Numbered from the stretch's first letter, positions 1 through 6,746 are shown. The stretch is 10,826 bases of DNA from Betaproteobacteria bacterium (GCA_029865405.1 JAOUGZ010000055.1:1-10826); one strand, 5' to 3'. Program-made: numbers and translations. The notes: generated by a model not told the origin, from the sequence alone.

Positions 1-203
1 AGGAAGTAGGCGCTGAAGCGCTCGCCTTTCTCCTCGAAGCTGTGCGCGGGATCCTTCGCCTTCATGTCGTAGATCGCCGCCATCGAGCGCGCGGCGTTGC
101 GGAACGCCGGGTGCGTGGTGACGTCGTCCACCTTTTCGCCGCCGACGTAGACCACGCGCCCGTCGCGCAGGGATTTGAGGTGCTCGGCGCCGCTCTTCAG
201 CAT
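1..203 (-). CDS. HpaB-family flavin-dependent aromatic hydroxylase (oxygenase component), N-terminal part only
   Basis: The visible 67 residues begin MLKSGAEHLKSLRDGR and continue through VVYVGGEKVDDVTTHPAFRN, the characteristic opening of the 4-hydroxyphenylacetate 3-hydroxylase (HpaB) N-terminal domain. Family members use FADH2 supplied by a separate reductase to hydroxylate phenolic or heteroaromatic acids in the cytoplasm. Some relatives are 4-hydroxybutyryl-CoA dehydratases, so substrate and even reaction class are open. The ATG at 203-201 is preceded by GGGGAGG at 209-215 with a 5-nt spacer, inside the end of the cupin gene, so the start is well supported. The gene lies one base downstream of the cupin stop and is probably translated from the same mRNA. 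Active-site and flavin-binding parts lie beyond the left edge, as would any partner reductase. The family call is firm; the substrate is unknown. Confidence 0.85.
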   Translation of the reverse strand, partial: MLKSGAEHLKSLRDGRVVYVGGEKVDDVTTHPAFRNAARSMAAIYDMKAKDPAHSFEEKGERFSAYF

Positions 204-204
204 G

Positions 205-609
205 TCAGCCTCCCCGACCCGGCTTGCCGCTGGTTTCGTAGTAGTGGATCTCGTAGAGCAGGCAGCCGCCCTTGCTCGCGAACGGGCCGTGGTGCACGCC
301 CGGCGGCCGGCACGCGTAGGTGAAGGCCTGCGAGGACTGCCCGCCCTGCCCCTTGGCGTCGTTGCCGACGACGAGGTCGCCCTGGATCAGGAACACCTCC
401 TCCCAGTGGTCGTGCACGAAAGGCTCGGTCGAATAGGCGCCGGGCTCGAGCTTCAGCAGCCGCGTGCGGCTGCCTCTCTTGGCTTTCTCGTCTATGTCGG
501 AGGCGAGCACCTTCTGCGAGAAGCCGGGCGGGTAGTTCGCGCCCGGCGACTCCCAGCCGGCCTTCATGTCGACGCCGACGAACTCCAGATGCGGTTTGGG
601 CTTGCTCAT
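205..609 (-). CDS. Small single-domain cupin protein, probably metal-dependent
   Basis: A 134-residue protein. Cupin motif 1 spans about residues 57-77 (G57, H66-D-H68, E70/E71, G77) and motif 2 is around RPPGVHHGP at 101-109. Likely metal ligands are H66, H68, E71 and H106 or H107. This is the usual 3-His/1-Glu set of cupin oxygenases, isomerases and metal-binding cupins. The start at 609 is preferred because GAGGA lies just upstream and the protein begins MSKPKPHLEF. An in-frame start at 669 would add 20 residues, remove most of the divergent promoter region and has no good ribosome site. The gene is first in a unit with the HpaB-type hydroxylase one base downstream, so it may act on the hydroxylated product or an intermediate. 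That role is inferred from position only. There is no signal peptide, so it should be cytoplasmic. Confidence 0.85.
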   Translation of the reverse strand: MSKPKPHLEFVGVDMKAGWESPGANYPPGFSQKVLASDIDEKAKRGSRTRLLKLEPGAYSTEPFVHDHWEEVFLIQGDLVVGNDAKGQGGQSSQAFTYACRPPGVHHGPFASKGGCLLYEIHYYETSGKPGRGG

Positions 610-628
610 GCCGATCCTCGAACGTGCA

Positions 629-658
629 TTGACTCGGGGGAGTCTCTCTTCGCACAAT
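629..658 (+). promoter_or_regulatory. Candidate sigma70 promoter for the GST gene
   Basis: TTGACT (629-634, five of six to TTGACA) is followed after 18 bp by CACAAT (653-658, four of six to TATAAT). This would start transcription near 665, about 27 nt before the GST ATG. It was found by eye, with no transcript evidence. Confidence 0.4.
631..644. promoter_or_regulatory. Operator-like perfect inverted repeat between divergent genes
   Basis: GACTC-GGGG-GAGTC is a perfect 5+4+5 palindrome. It overlaps the -35 and spacer of the rightward promoter and the -10 of the leftward one. A dimeric regulator bound here could block or switch both. No regulator gene is present in the window. The arms are short, so chance occurrence is possible. 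Confidence 0.3.
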
Positions 659-669
659 GCCTTTGTCAA
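641..669 (-). promoter_or_regulatory. Candidate promoter for the cupin-HpaB unit
   Basis: On the minus strand a perfect TTGACA lies at 669-664. With 17-bp spacing the -10 position is GAGACT (646-641), only three of six to consensus. A good -35 with a poor -10 is what is often seen at activator-dependent promoters. Transcription would begin near 634, about 25 nt before the cupin start. Confidence 0.33.
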
Positions 670-691
670 TCAATCCAACGGGAGCAAGAAC

Positions 692-1312
692 ATGCTGAAG
701 CTGTACGGCCAGTTCCGCTCGCGCACCTTCCGCGTGGCGTGGCTGTGCAAGGAGTCGAACATCCCCTACGAGCACGTGAACGTCACCATCAACGTCGAGG
801 GCGCGGCCTGCAAGGAGCCCTGGTACGCCGCGCTCAATCCCAACAAACGCGTGCCCACCATCGACGACGACGGCCTGGTGATGTGGGAATCGGCGGCCAT
901 CAACCTGTACCTCGCGGAGAAATACAAGAGCCCGCTGTGGCCGAAGGACTGGGCGGGCAAAGCGGCGATGCTGCAGTGGGCGTTCTATATCGCCAACGAC
1001 GTCGAGCCGCAGATGATCGTCATGCAGCGCCACCGCCACATGCTGCCGCAGGAGCAGCGCAACGAGAAGCTCGCCCAGGAAGCCGAGCAGCAGGTGCTGC
1101 CGAAGATGCAGGTGATGGAGGACCACATCGCCAAGCACGGCTTTTTCAGCGGCAAGGCCTGGGGCATGGCCGACTTCATGGTGGCGAGCGTGTGCTACTC
1201 GATGTGGTTCAACAAGTTCCCGCTGCTCGAGAAGTTCCCGAAGCTCAAGGCCTGGCTCGACGCGAGCGTCAACCGCCCGATGGCCAAGGAGGCGAGAAAG
1301 CTGCGCGAGTAG
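692..1312 (+). CDS. Glutathione S-transferase
   Basis: A 206-residue protein of normal GST length. The N-terminal thioredoxin-fold domain (about 1-80) starts MLKLYGQFRSRTFRVAW. S10 is the likely glutathione-activating residue, P55 in NKRVPTI is the cis-proline, and E66-S67 in MWESAAINLYLAEKY is the gamma-glutamyl binding pair. The helical C-terminal domain runs from about residue 90, with the N-capping region near GMADFMVAS (158-166). The ATG at 692 has GGGAG at 680-684. The open frame extends upstream to 566 but would run through the promoter region and into the cupin. GSTs near aromatic catabolic genes often detoxify reactive ring-cleavage products or serve as thiol-dependent isomerases or dehalogenases. 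Divergence from the HpaB-cupin unit fits such a role without proving it. The class cannot be fixed by eye. Confidence 0.93.
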   Translation: MLKLYGQFRSRTFRVAWLCKESNIPYEHVNVTINVEGAACKEPWYAALNPNKRVPTIDDDGLVMWESAAINLYLAEKYKSPLWPKDWAGKAAMLQWAFYIANDVEPQMIVMQRHRHMLPQEQRNEKLAQEAEQQVLPKMQVMEDHIAKHGFFSGKAWGMADFMVASVCYSMWFNKFPLLEKFPKLKAWLDASVNRPMAKEARKLRE

Positions 1313-1343
1313 GCCCTCCCGACCACTGTCGAGAACCGCGCAA

Positions 1344-1379
1344 CGCGCTCGAGTGCGGCGCCCAAGCCCGTCGAGCGCG
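1344..1379. repeat. 9-bp inverted repeat in the GST-AtuA gap
   Basis: CGCGCTCGA (1344-1352) and TCGAGCGCG (1371-1379) are perfect complements around an 18-nt loop. No T-run follows, so it is not a canonical intrinsic terminator. It could form a 3' end hairpin for the GST message or be an operator. The rest of the 171-bp gap shows nothing I recognise. Confidence 0.25.
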
Positions 1380-1483
1380 GCTGCGCTTGTCTGAACGGGG
1401 CCCACGCGAGCAGAATTCGCCACGATGCCGATTGCGCACATCTCGAATGCCCCGGGCGCACCGCATCACGAACCGAATCGGTC

Positions 1484-2926
1484 ATGACGAAACGCCGCTC
1501 GCGCGACAGCAAGAGCGCCGAGGCGCCGCCCAGTTCTGCGGAAATTAGCCAGGCCGTGTTCCGCGTAGGCAACGGGGCGGGATTCTCCGGCGACCGGGTG
1601 GACGCGCCGGGCCCGGTGGTCGATACGCTGATCGCGCACGGCGGGCCCGCGGCGCTGTTCTTCGAGGTGCTGGGCGAGCGCACCGTCGCGCTGGCGCAAC
1701 TGGAGCGGCGGCGCGATCCCGCGCGCGGCTACGAGCCGATGCTCGAGCGCCTGATAGAACCGATACTCGCGAGGTGTGCGCGTCACGGCATCCCGATCGT
1801 CGGCAATTTCGGCGCGGCCAATCCGCCCGGCGCTGCGCCCGTCATCGCCGCGCTTGCGGTGCGCGCCGGCATTCCGGACCTGCGCATCGCGACCGTCGAG
1901 GGCGACGATATCCGCGGTTGCGTTGACCTCGGCCGGCACGAGGTCTACGAGGCAGACGCGGGTCTTGATCCGCAGACCGGCGAACTGGTTTCGGCGAACG
2001 CCTATCTCACCGCGCAACCGATGGTCCAAGCGCTCGAAAAAGGCGCGCAGGTCGTTGTGACCGGACGCACGGGCGATCCTTCGCTCGCGCTGGCACCGCT
2101 GATTCACCATTTCGGCTGGAGCGCGCAGGACTGGTCGCGGCTCGCCGCCGGCGCGCTCGCCGGGCACCTGCTGGAATGCGGCGCGCAGGTGACGGGCGGC
2201 TACTACTACGATCCCGGCTTCAAGGACGTCCCCGACCCGGCGAACATCGGCTTCCCGATCGCGGAAGTCAGTGCCGACGGCGGCCTCACTGTCACCAAGG
2301 CGAATGGCACCGGCGGGGTGGTCAACGCGCAGACAGTGAAGGAACAGCTGCTGTACGAGGTCCACGATCCGGCCAACTACATCACGCCTGATGTCGCCCT
2401 CGACCTCACCGGCGTCACGGTGCGCGAGCGTGGCAAGGATCGCGTCGAGGTCGCGGGCGTGCGCGGCAAGCCCGCACCCGAGCGTCTCAAGGTGATCGCG
2501 TGTTTCGAGGGCGGCTGGCTTGGCGAGGGCGAAGTGTCGGTCGCCGGCCCCAACTGCCTCGCCCGGGCGCGCATGGCGGCACAGGTGCTGCACGAGCGGC
2601 TAAGGCGACGCGGGCTCGATGTCCGGGCGCGCGTCGATCTGATCGGCGTCGCCAGCGTGCACGACAGCGACAGCGGAGCGCTCTGGCGCAGCCACCAAGG
2701 CCCGGCGCCGGCGGAAGTCCGCGTGCGCCTCGCGGCCTCCGGCCTGCGCGAGGACGACGTCGACCAGGCCGCGCGCGAAGTTCTTGCGCTGTTGTGCTGC
2801 GGACCGGCCGGCAACGGCGGCGCTCGCTGGCGCACGACGCAGCGCATCCGCACCCAGTCGTACCTCGTGCCGCGCAGCGCGATCGAGCATCGCGTTACCC
2901 TCGCCGCGGCAAGGGAGCTTGCATGA
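1484..2926 (+). CDS. AtuA/DUF1446-family acyclic terpene utilisation protein
   Basis: A 480-residue protein with the family's motif series: GNGAGFSGDR (29-38), the GNFGAANP loop (107-114), HLLECGAQVTGG (228-239), GFPIAEV (256-262), TKANGTGGVVN (271-281) and LLYEVHDPANYITPDV (289-304). AtuA was described from the Pseudomonas citronellol/geraniol (atu) gene set. Its biochemical activity is not settled, and relatives occur widely beside acyl-CoA catabolic genes. The first ~22 residues are charged, Ser-rich and precede the conserved core. The ATG at 1484 has only a weak ribosome site, so the true start may be somewhat downstream (for example a GTG at 1556). The gene ends in an ATGA overlap with the next gene, which carries the AtuA-like C-terminal domain. 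None of the other atu enzymes (geranyl-CoA carboxylase, citronellyl-CoA dehydrogenase) is visible. Confidence 0.9.
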   Translation: MTKRRSRDSKSAEAPPSSAEISQAVFRVGNGAGFSGDRVDAPGPVVDTLIAHGGPAALFFEVLGERTVALAQLERRRDPARGYEPMLERLIEPILARCARHGIPIVGNFGAANPPGAAPVIAALAVRAGIPDLRIATVEGDDIRGCVDLGRHEVYEADAGLDPQTGELVSANAYLTAQPMVQALEKGAQVVVTGRTGDPSLALAPLIHHFGWSAQDWSRLAAGALAGHLLECGAQVTGGYYYDPGFKDVPDPANIGFPIAEVSADGGLTVTKANGTGGVVNAQTVKEQLLYEVHDPANYITPDVALDLTGVTVRERGKDRVEVAGVRGKPAPERLKVIACFEGGWLGEGEVSVAGPNCLARARMAAQVLHERLRRRGLDVRARVDLIGVASVHDSDSGALWRSHQGPAPAEVRVRLAASGLREDDVDQAAREVLALLCCGPAGNGGARWRTTQRIRTQSYLVPRSAIEHRVTLAAARELA

Positions 2927-3303
2927 GCGCCCGCGCCGGCAAGCTCGTCGAGGTCCCGCTGCACGCCGTGGCCCACGGCCGCGCCGGCGACAAGGGCAAC
3001 CGCCTCAACATCAGCCTCATCCCCTACGACCCGGTGCTGTACCCGCTGCTCGTCGAGCAGGTCACCGCGGAGCGCGTGCACGGACTCTTCCGGCACCGGG
3101 GCGCGACGGGCGTGAGACGCTACGAGCTGCCTCTCATCGCCGCGCTCAATTTCGTCATCGACGACGTGCTCGAGGGCGGCGTGAACGGCAGCCTCAACCT
3201 CGATGGCCACGGCAAGACGAATTCATTCCGGCTGCTCTCCCTGCCGGTGCGCGTACCCGCGCGCTTCGTGCGCACCGCCGTCCAGCCCGCGGGAAATCCA
3301 TGA
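2923..3303 (+). CDS. AtuA-like C-terminal (ferredoxin-fold-type) domain protein, stand-alone
   Basis: A 126-residue protein. Recognition comes from AHGRAGDKGNRLNIS (17-31), DPVLYPLL (36-43), TAERV (48-52), RYELPLIAALNFVIDDVLEGG (66-86) and a GKTNSFRLL stretch (98-105), the pattern of the small domain found at the C-terminus of long AtuA proteins or as a separate short protein beside DUF1446 genes. The ATG at 2923 overlaps the preceding stop as ATGA and has AAGGGAG (2911-2917) 5 nt upstream, so the two are surely co-translated and probably form one complex. The conserved H/R-x-GDKGN region is likely functional, but the reaction is unknown. The protein is cytoplasmic, with no signal or membrane segment. 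Confidence 0.87.
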   Translation: MSARAGKLVEVPLHAVAHGRAGDKGNRLNISLIPYDPVLYPLLVEQVTAERVHGLFRHRGATGVRRYELPLIAALNFVIDDVLEGGVNGSLNLDGHGKTNSFRLLSLPVRVPARFVRTAVQPAGNP

Positions 3304-3511
3304 AACGTCGGGCGCCGGCGTGCTCCACCTGCTGCGTTTGCGCTATCTGCCCAAACCAGGTTTGCGCTGCTTGTTCTGGTGGCCGCGCCCCGGTAGAGCT
3401 TTGCTATGGCCGCCTTCTCCGCCTCTCGGTCCCTGGCCAGTCCGGTAACCCATTGCAGCTCGAGCTCTTTCGCTTCGCGCCGCGCCTTCAAATCCAGCGT
3501 CGATAGACGTG
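3304..3511. other. Convergent intergenic region with a doubtful Cys-rich ORF
   Basis: This 208-bp stretch separates the plus-strand AtuA pair from the minus-strand patatin gene. I see no T-tailed hairpin on either strand. The only local symmetry is CAAACC-A-GGTTTG at 3352-3364. A 68-codon plus-strand frame begins with an ATG at 3300-3302 that overlaps the upstream stop as ATGA and ends at 3506. Its N-terminus has seven cysteines spaced C-x2-CC-x-C-x2-C-x4-C-x2-C (residues 8-25), but third-position composition is weaker than in the real genes and no ribosome site is clear. On the other strand, a frame open from within the patatin gene reads into a charged helix-like peptide. I call neither a gene. 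Confidence 0.5.
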
Positions 3512-4387
3512 TCAGTGCCCGGCCGCCGAAAATGCGCGCGCGGCACGTTCGCGGCCGATCGCGATCAACTCCTCCGCGCGCCAGTACTCGAAAAGGCCGC
3601 AGGCATTGCGCGGTATCTCGATCATTACGTCGGGCGAGAAGGCCGCGAGCCGCAAACGCATGATGGTGTCCTGCATCGCTTCCATGGATGCAAACGCGAT
3701 GTCGAGGATGCCGTGCGCAGGCGCAGCCGGCATGTTTGACCGGTGCAGGCTGTCGATAAAGGCATGGATGCGCTGCCGATAGCCGTTGCTATTGGGGATC
3801 GGCACTCGCGGGGGCGGGGGTGGCCTCGACTCGGTGGCGCCGCTCAGATTGACGGCAACGGTCAGGCTGGTCGTGTCGTCGTGCGTGGGTTCGATCGGGA
3901 CCGGATTCACCAGGCCGCCGTCAAGCAGCGTGCGGCCGTTGCGCTCGAAGGGCGTAAAGATGAAAGGAGCTGCGATCGAGGCGTGGATCGCATCGAACAG
4001 CTTGCCCTCGCGCAGCCACACCTCCTCGCCGGACTCGAGGTCGGTTGCCACCGCAGTGAACGACACGGGCAGATCCTCGATGTCGAAATCGCCAATCAGC
4101 TCGCGCAGCACGCCGATAATGCGATCGCCCTTGAAGAGACCTTTGCGCCCGAACGCCGGGTCGAGCAGGCGCACCACGTGCAGGCGCTCCAGCGCCAGCA
4201 CCCATTCCGTATAAGTGCCGAGCTTGCTCGCGGCGTAAATTCCGCCGATGAGCGCGCCTATCGAAGCACCCGTGATCGAGCGGATGTCATAGCCGTTCTC
4301 GTTGAGCCACTGAATTACGCCGATGTGCGCCATGCCGCGGGCGCCGCCGATGCCGAGAACGAGCGATACTGTCTCCAGCTGTGTCAC
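3512..4387 (-). CDS. Patatin-like phospholipase
   Basis: A 291-residue serine acyl hydrolase of the patatin/RssA type. Seen: the glycine-rich oxyanion loop GIGGARGMAHIG (12-23), the nucleophile elbow GASIG with S42 (40-44), and the catalytic Asp in the DGG motif (D156-G157-G158) of LLDGGLVNPVP. These form the Ser-Asp dyad typical of the family, which cleaves acyl chains from phospholipids or other lipid esters. About 20 N-terminal residues precede the oxyanion loop; there is no signal peptide or membrane helix, so the bare catalytic domain is likely cytoplasmic or peripheral. The start is a GTG at 4387-4385 with a weak upstream purine stretch; the frame remains open only to 4423. A proline-rich linker (RPPPPPR, about 188-194) is notable. 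The amidase upstream is 195 bp away, so the gene probably has its own promoter. Its substrate is unknown. Confidence 0.92.
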   Translation of the reverse strand: MTQLETVSLVLGIGGARGMAHIGVIQWLNENGYDIRSITGASIGALIGGIYAASKLGTYTEWVLALERLHVVRLLDPAFGRKGLFKGDRIIGVLRELIGDFDIEDLPVSFTAVATDLESGEEVWLREGKLFDAIHASIAAPFIFTPFERNGRTLLDGGLVNPVPIEPTHDDTTSLTVAVNLSGATESRPPPPPRVPIPNSNGYRQRIHAFIDSLHRSNMPAAPAHGILDIAFASMEAMQDTIMRLRLAAFSPDVMIEIPRNACGLFEYWRAEELIAIGRERAARAFSAAGH

Positions 4388-4582
4388 GATTTGCCCGGCA
4401 ATGCCGCGCAGGGACGCTGCGCCTCAAGCTACGCCTTTCGCCAATCACGCGCCTAATGTGGACTGCGGGTTCTGCTGGATCCTGGAGCATGACTCGCATT
4501 CGGCAGCCTGCTAATAATGCTCTCTATTCGCTCGCCAGTGTTGCTCATCTGCGTCACAACGACGGGTGCACAGGCGCGCGAA
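4388..4582. other. Intergenic region upstream of the patatin gene
   Basis: This 195-bp stretch between two same-strand genes is visibly richer in A/T than the amidase gene. It probably holds the patatin promoter. The -10-like CATTATTAG near 4512-4520 on the minus strand lacks a convincing -35 partner. No ORF with coding character was seen. Confidence 0.4.
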
Positions 4583-6022
4583 TCAGCCCGCCCACACCGG
4601 AGGGTGCCGCCGTGCCCATGGACGCTCGGCCTCGATCTGCGCCGCCAGACGGAACAGCGTCGCCTCGTCGCCGAAACGCCCGATGTACTGGTTGCCGACG
4701 GGCAATCCCTCCGCGGTCCAATACGTCGGCACCGCCATGGCGGGTTGTCCGGTTGCATTCGCGAAATAGGAGAACGGCGTGAAACGGGCCATTTTCCGAC
4801 GCAGCTCGAAGGGATCGGTCCCGGATTGATAAGCGAAGGTGCCGAGGGGTACCGGCGCCTCGCCCAGCATCGGCGTCAGCCATACGTCGTGGTCGGCGAA
4901 GAAATGGGCGATCGTCCGCGAGATCCGCTGCAAGTCCTGCACCGCGAGCAGGTACTGCGGCGCCGTGAACTGACGGCCGCGGCCGGTGAACGCCCACACG
5001 AACGGCTCGAACAGGTCTTCAGTCGGCGTGCGGCCCAGGCGCCGCGCCCAGTCGTCGATGGCCCAGGTGAAGCCTGCGCTCAGCACCGAGGTGAACGCCA
5101 GGAAGAAGCGCTCCGCATCAATTTTCGGCTTTGCCTCGACCACCTCGTGGCCGAGATGCGCACAAAGCCTGGCGGCGTCTTCGACCGCGGCCACGCATTG
5201 CGGAGAGATTTCGGCGCCGGTGAGGGTGCGCTTGGAAAACGCGATGCGCAATTTGCCGGGCGGGGCACCGACTTCCGAGACGAACGGCCGCGCCGGCGGC
5301 GGCGCCCAGTAGGGATCGCCCAGCTCCGGGCCCGAGACTGCGTCGAGCAGGGCCGCGCTGTCGCGCACCGGGCGGGTCAGGGCATGCTCGGCCACCAGCC
5401 CGCTCATCAGATCGCCGTAATGCGGACCGAGCGGAATGCGCGCCCGGGTCGGCTTGAGCCCGAACACACCGCAGCAGGCGGCGGGCACGCGAATCGAGCC
5501 GCCGGCGTCGTTGCCATGCGCCATCGGCACCATGCCGGCGGCAACCGCCGCCGCGGCGCCGCCGCTCGAGCCGCCCGCGGTGCGGCCGGTGTCCCAGGGA
5601 TTGCGGGTCGGCCCGAAAAGGCGCGGCTCGGTGGTCGGGCCGACCGCGAGCTCCGGCGTGTTGGTCTTGCCGAAGAAGACCAGCCCTGCGCGCTTGTACC
5701 GGCGCACCAGCTCGCTGTCCTCGGCCGGGACGTAGTTGCCCAGGTAGGCCGTGCCTTCGGTGAACGGCACGCCGGCGTACTCGGCGAGGAAATCCTTGAC
5801 CAGGAACGGCACGCCCGACAACGGACCCGCCGGCAGCGGCGCGCGCGCCGCGGCGCGGGCCTGCTCGTACATCTTGAGAACGACCGCGTTGATCGCGGAG
5901 TTCACCTTTTCCACTCGCGCGATGGCGGCCTCGAGCAGCTCGAGCGCGGTCACCTCGCGCCGGCGGACGAGGTCTGCCTGGGCCGTCGCGTCCAGTGAAG
6001 CCAGTTCAGTCATTCCGCTCAT
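4583..6022 (-). CDS. Amidase-signature family hydrolase
   Basis: A 479-residue protein from the ATG at 6022. The Ser-cisSer-Lys triad is complete: K76 in PFLVKDF, cis-S152 in TAGGSSGG, and nucleophile S176 in [16 protein letters not shown], with [10 protein letters not shown] following. The variant NDAGGSIR (rather than the common GTDTGGSIR) and overall length recall the branch containing 6-aminohexanoate cyclic-dimer hydrolase (NylA) and related carboxamidases. This is a resemblance, not a substrate assignment. It is unlikely to be GatA, since gatB and gatC are absent and the context is accessory. It hydrolyses an amide to acid plus ammonia or amine, in the cytoplasm (no signal peptide). The acyl-CoA ligase elsewhere in the window could use a released acid, but they are not in one operon. 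Another in-frame ATG at 6013 is possible. Confidence 0.93.
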   Translation of the reverse strand: MSGMTELASLDATAQADLVRRREVTALELLEAAIARVEKVNSAINAVVLKMYEQARAAARAPLPAGPLSGVPFLVKDFLAEYAGVPFTEGTAYLGNYVPAEDSELVRRYKRAGLVFFGKTNTPELAVGPTTEPRLFGPTRNPWDTGRTAGGSSGGAAAAVAAGMVPMAHGNDAGGSIRVPAACCGVFGLKPTRARIPLGPHYGDLMSGLVAEHALTRPVRDSAALLDAVSGPELGDPYWAPPPARPFVSEVGAPPGKLRIAFSKRTLTGAEISPQCVAAVEDAARLCAHLGHEVVEAKPKIDAERFFLAFTSVLSAGFTWAIDDWARRLGRTPTEDLFEPFVWAFTGRGRQFTAPQYLLAVQDLQRISRTIAHFFADHDVWLTPMLGEAPVPLGTFAYQSGTDPFELRRKMARFTPFSYFANATGQPAMAVPTYWTAEGLPVGNQYIGRFGDEATLFRLAAQIEAERPWARRHPPVWAG

Positions 6023-6030
6023 GGGATCCG

Positions 6031-6035
6031 TCCCT
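6031..6035 (-). promoter_or_regulatory. Ribosome binding site deciding the amidase start
   Basis: AGGGA on the minus strand lies 8 nt before the ATG at 6022-6020. It favours that start over the in-frame TTG at 6049, for which the same AGGGA would lie inside the coding region. Confidence 0.5.
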
Positions 6036-6335
6036 AAGGTCGTGGACAATCAGGCCGCATGATAGGCGACCCGGTGCGCCAATTGCCGCATGGCGCCTAC
6101 CCGGATTCGCTCTCAGATCTGAAATGCGCATGCCGCTTTCGTCCTGACCGTACCGGCGGCGTCGGCAAGTGCTGCTCGGCGTGAGGCATTTGAACTTAGG
6201 CGATCGACCCTCAGTTGCCCGTTGGGCACGAGCACGCTTTTTCCACAAGCACAGCGGCCACCGGCACCGCTGCGTCAGTTCACGCCTTGGGCTGACGGCA
6301 ACCGCAGCGGCTGGACTCGAGCGCCACCAGAATCA
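6036..6335. other. 300-bp stretch without a gene, between the small lipoprotein and the amidase
   Basis: Open frames here lack coding composition and ribosome sites, and I assign no gene. It contains a TATCAT box (minus strand, near 6060-6065) that could be an amidase -10 without a good -35, a short hairpin TGCCC-GTT-GGGCA at 6216-6228 with a five-T run ten bases further on the plus strand, and the larger interrupted hairpin at 6267-6310. Confidence 0.45.
6267..6310. repeat. Interrupted 12-bp hairpin downstream of the small lipoprotein gene
   Basis: CCGCTGCGTCAG (6267-6278) pairs with CTGAC (6292-6296) and GCAGCGG (6304-6310), leaving a 13-nt loop and a 7-nt one-sided bulge. It starts 26 bp beyond the lipoprotein stop, where a transcript 3' end would be expected, but no T-run follows on the minus strand. 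It may be a transcript-stabilising or factor-dependent termination structure. Confidence 0.3.
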
Positions 6336-6734
6336 CTACCAACTCTTGAGGTCGGATTCGAGCATGAGCGGCGTCATGATGAGAAGCGTCATTAGCGCAG
6401 CGACAATGCTCAAACGCGTTTCGGCATCAATCTCTTTGCGCTTCTCTTCGCGCTTGATTATCTCGATTTGATTCGTTGGCACGCGTACCGATTTCCCCTG
6501 GGACTTCGGGGTGCCCACGAGTGCATCAGGCTCGATAGACTCGAGCGTCAGGAATATCTTCTCGCCGGACAATAGCTGGAGTTCCAGATTGTCACCAGGT
6601 TGAAGAACCCCGCTGCTGCTGTCCACGGCTATCGCCACCAAAGAATGCGTATTGGCCACGACCGAGTAGGTAGAGCATGCGGCCAAGGTCACGGCCAGGA
6701 TCACGAGGAGCGCGCTGCGCAGAATCCTGGTCAT
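6336..6734 (-). CDS. Small lipoprotein with a C-terminal membrane helix, function unknown
   Basis: 132 residues. The N-terminus (MTRILRSALLVILAVTLAAC) is a classic lipoprotein signal with lipobox L17-A18-A19-C20; Ser at +2 would favour outer-membrane sorting in Gram-negative bacteria. The mature part has a compact beta-rich stretch (about 43-95: LQPGDNLELQLLSGEKI, then SIEPDALVG and VRVPTNQIEIIKREEKR) of the kind seen in small SH3-like envelope lipoproteins. A charged segment (94-105) leads into a hydrophobic helix (about 107-124). A lipid anchor plus a C-terminal membrane helix is contradictory for outer-membrane sorting and suggests inner-membrane residence. The start at 6734 is fixed by a strong Shine-Dalgarno; the longer frame to 6791 would bury the signal. 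The gene looks lower in GC than its neighbours. I recognise no named family. Confidence 0.85.
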   Translation of the reverse strand: MTRILRSALLVILAVTLAACSTYSVVANTHSLVAIAVDSSSGVLQPGDNLELQLLSGEKIFLTLESIEPDALVGTPKSQGKSVRVPTNQIEIIKREEKRKEIDAETRLSIVAALMTLLIMTPLMLESDLKSW

Positions 6735-6739
6735 TGACG

Positions 6740-6746
6740 CCTCCTT
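6740..6746 (-). promoter_or_regulatory. Strong Shine-Dalgarno of the small lipoprotein gene
   Basis: AAGGAGG on the minus strand sits 5 nt before the ATG at 6734-6732. It is among the best ribosome sites in the window and sets the start used here. Confidence 0.75.

Noticed and set aside
610..669. Longer cupin start at 669
   Set aside because: The extra 20 residues are not cupin-like, there is no ribosome site, and the extension would cover the divergent promoter region.
175..1548. Long plus-strand frame of 457 codons across cupin and GST
   Set aside because: Arg/Ala/Gly/His-rich composition typical of an off-frame shadow in high-GC DNA; it conflicts with the clearly recognised cupin and GST.
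1466..2593. 375-codon minus-strand frame opposite the AtuA gene
   Set aside because: The opposite frame carries all AtuA motifs. This one is an antisense shadow with biased composition.
4517..5998. 493-codon plus-strand frame opposite the amidase
   Set aside because: It lies antisense to an amidase with a complete catalytic triad, and its residues show no family pattern.
4583..6022. Amidase as GatA of the tRNA amidotransferase
   Set aside because: There is no gatB or gatC nearby, and the nucleophile loop and C-terminal region are those of the broader amidase-signature group.
6023..6049. TTG start for the amidase at 6049
   Set aside because: AGGGA is correctly spaced for the ATG at 6022, and the additional residues precede the conserved domain.
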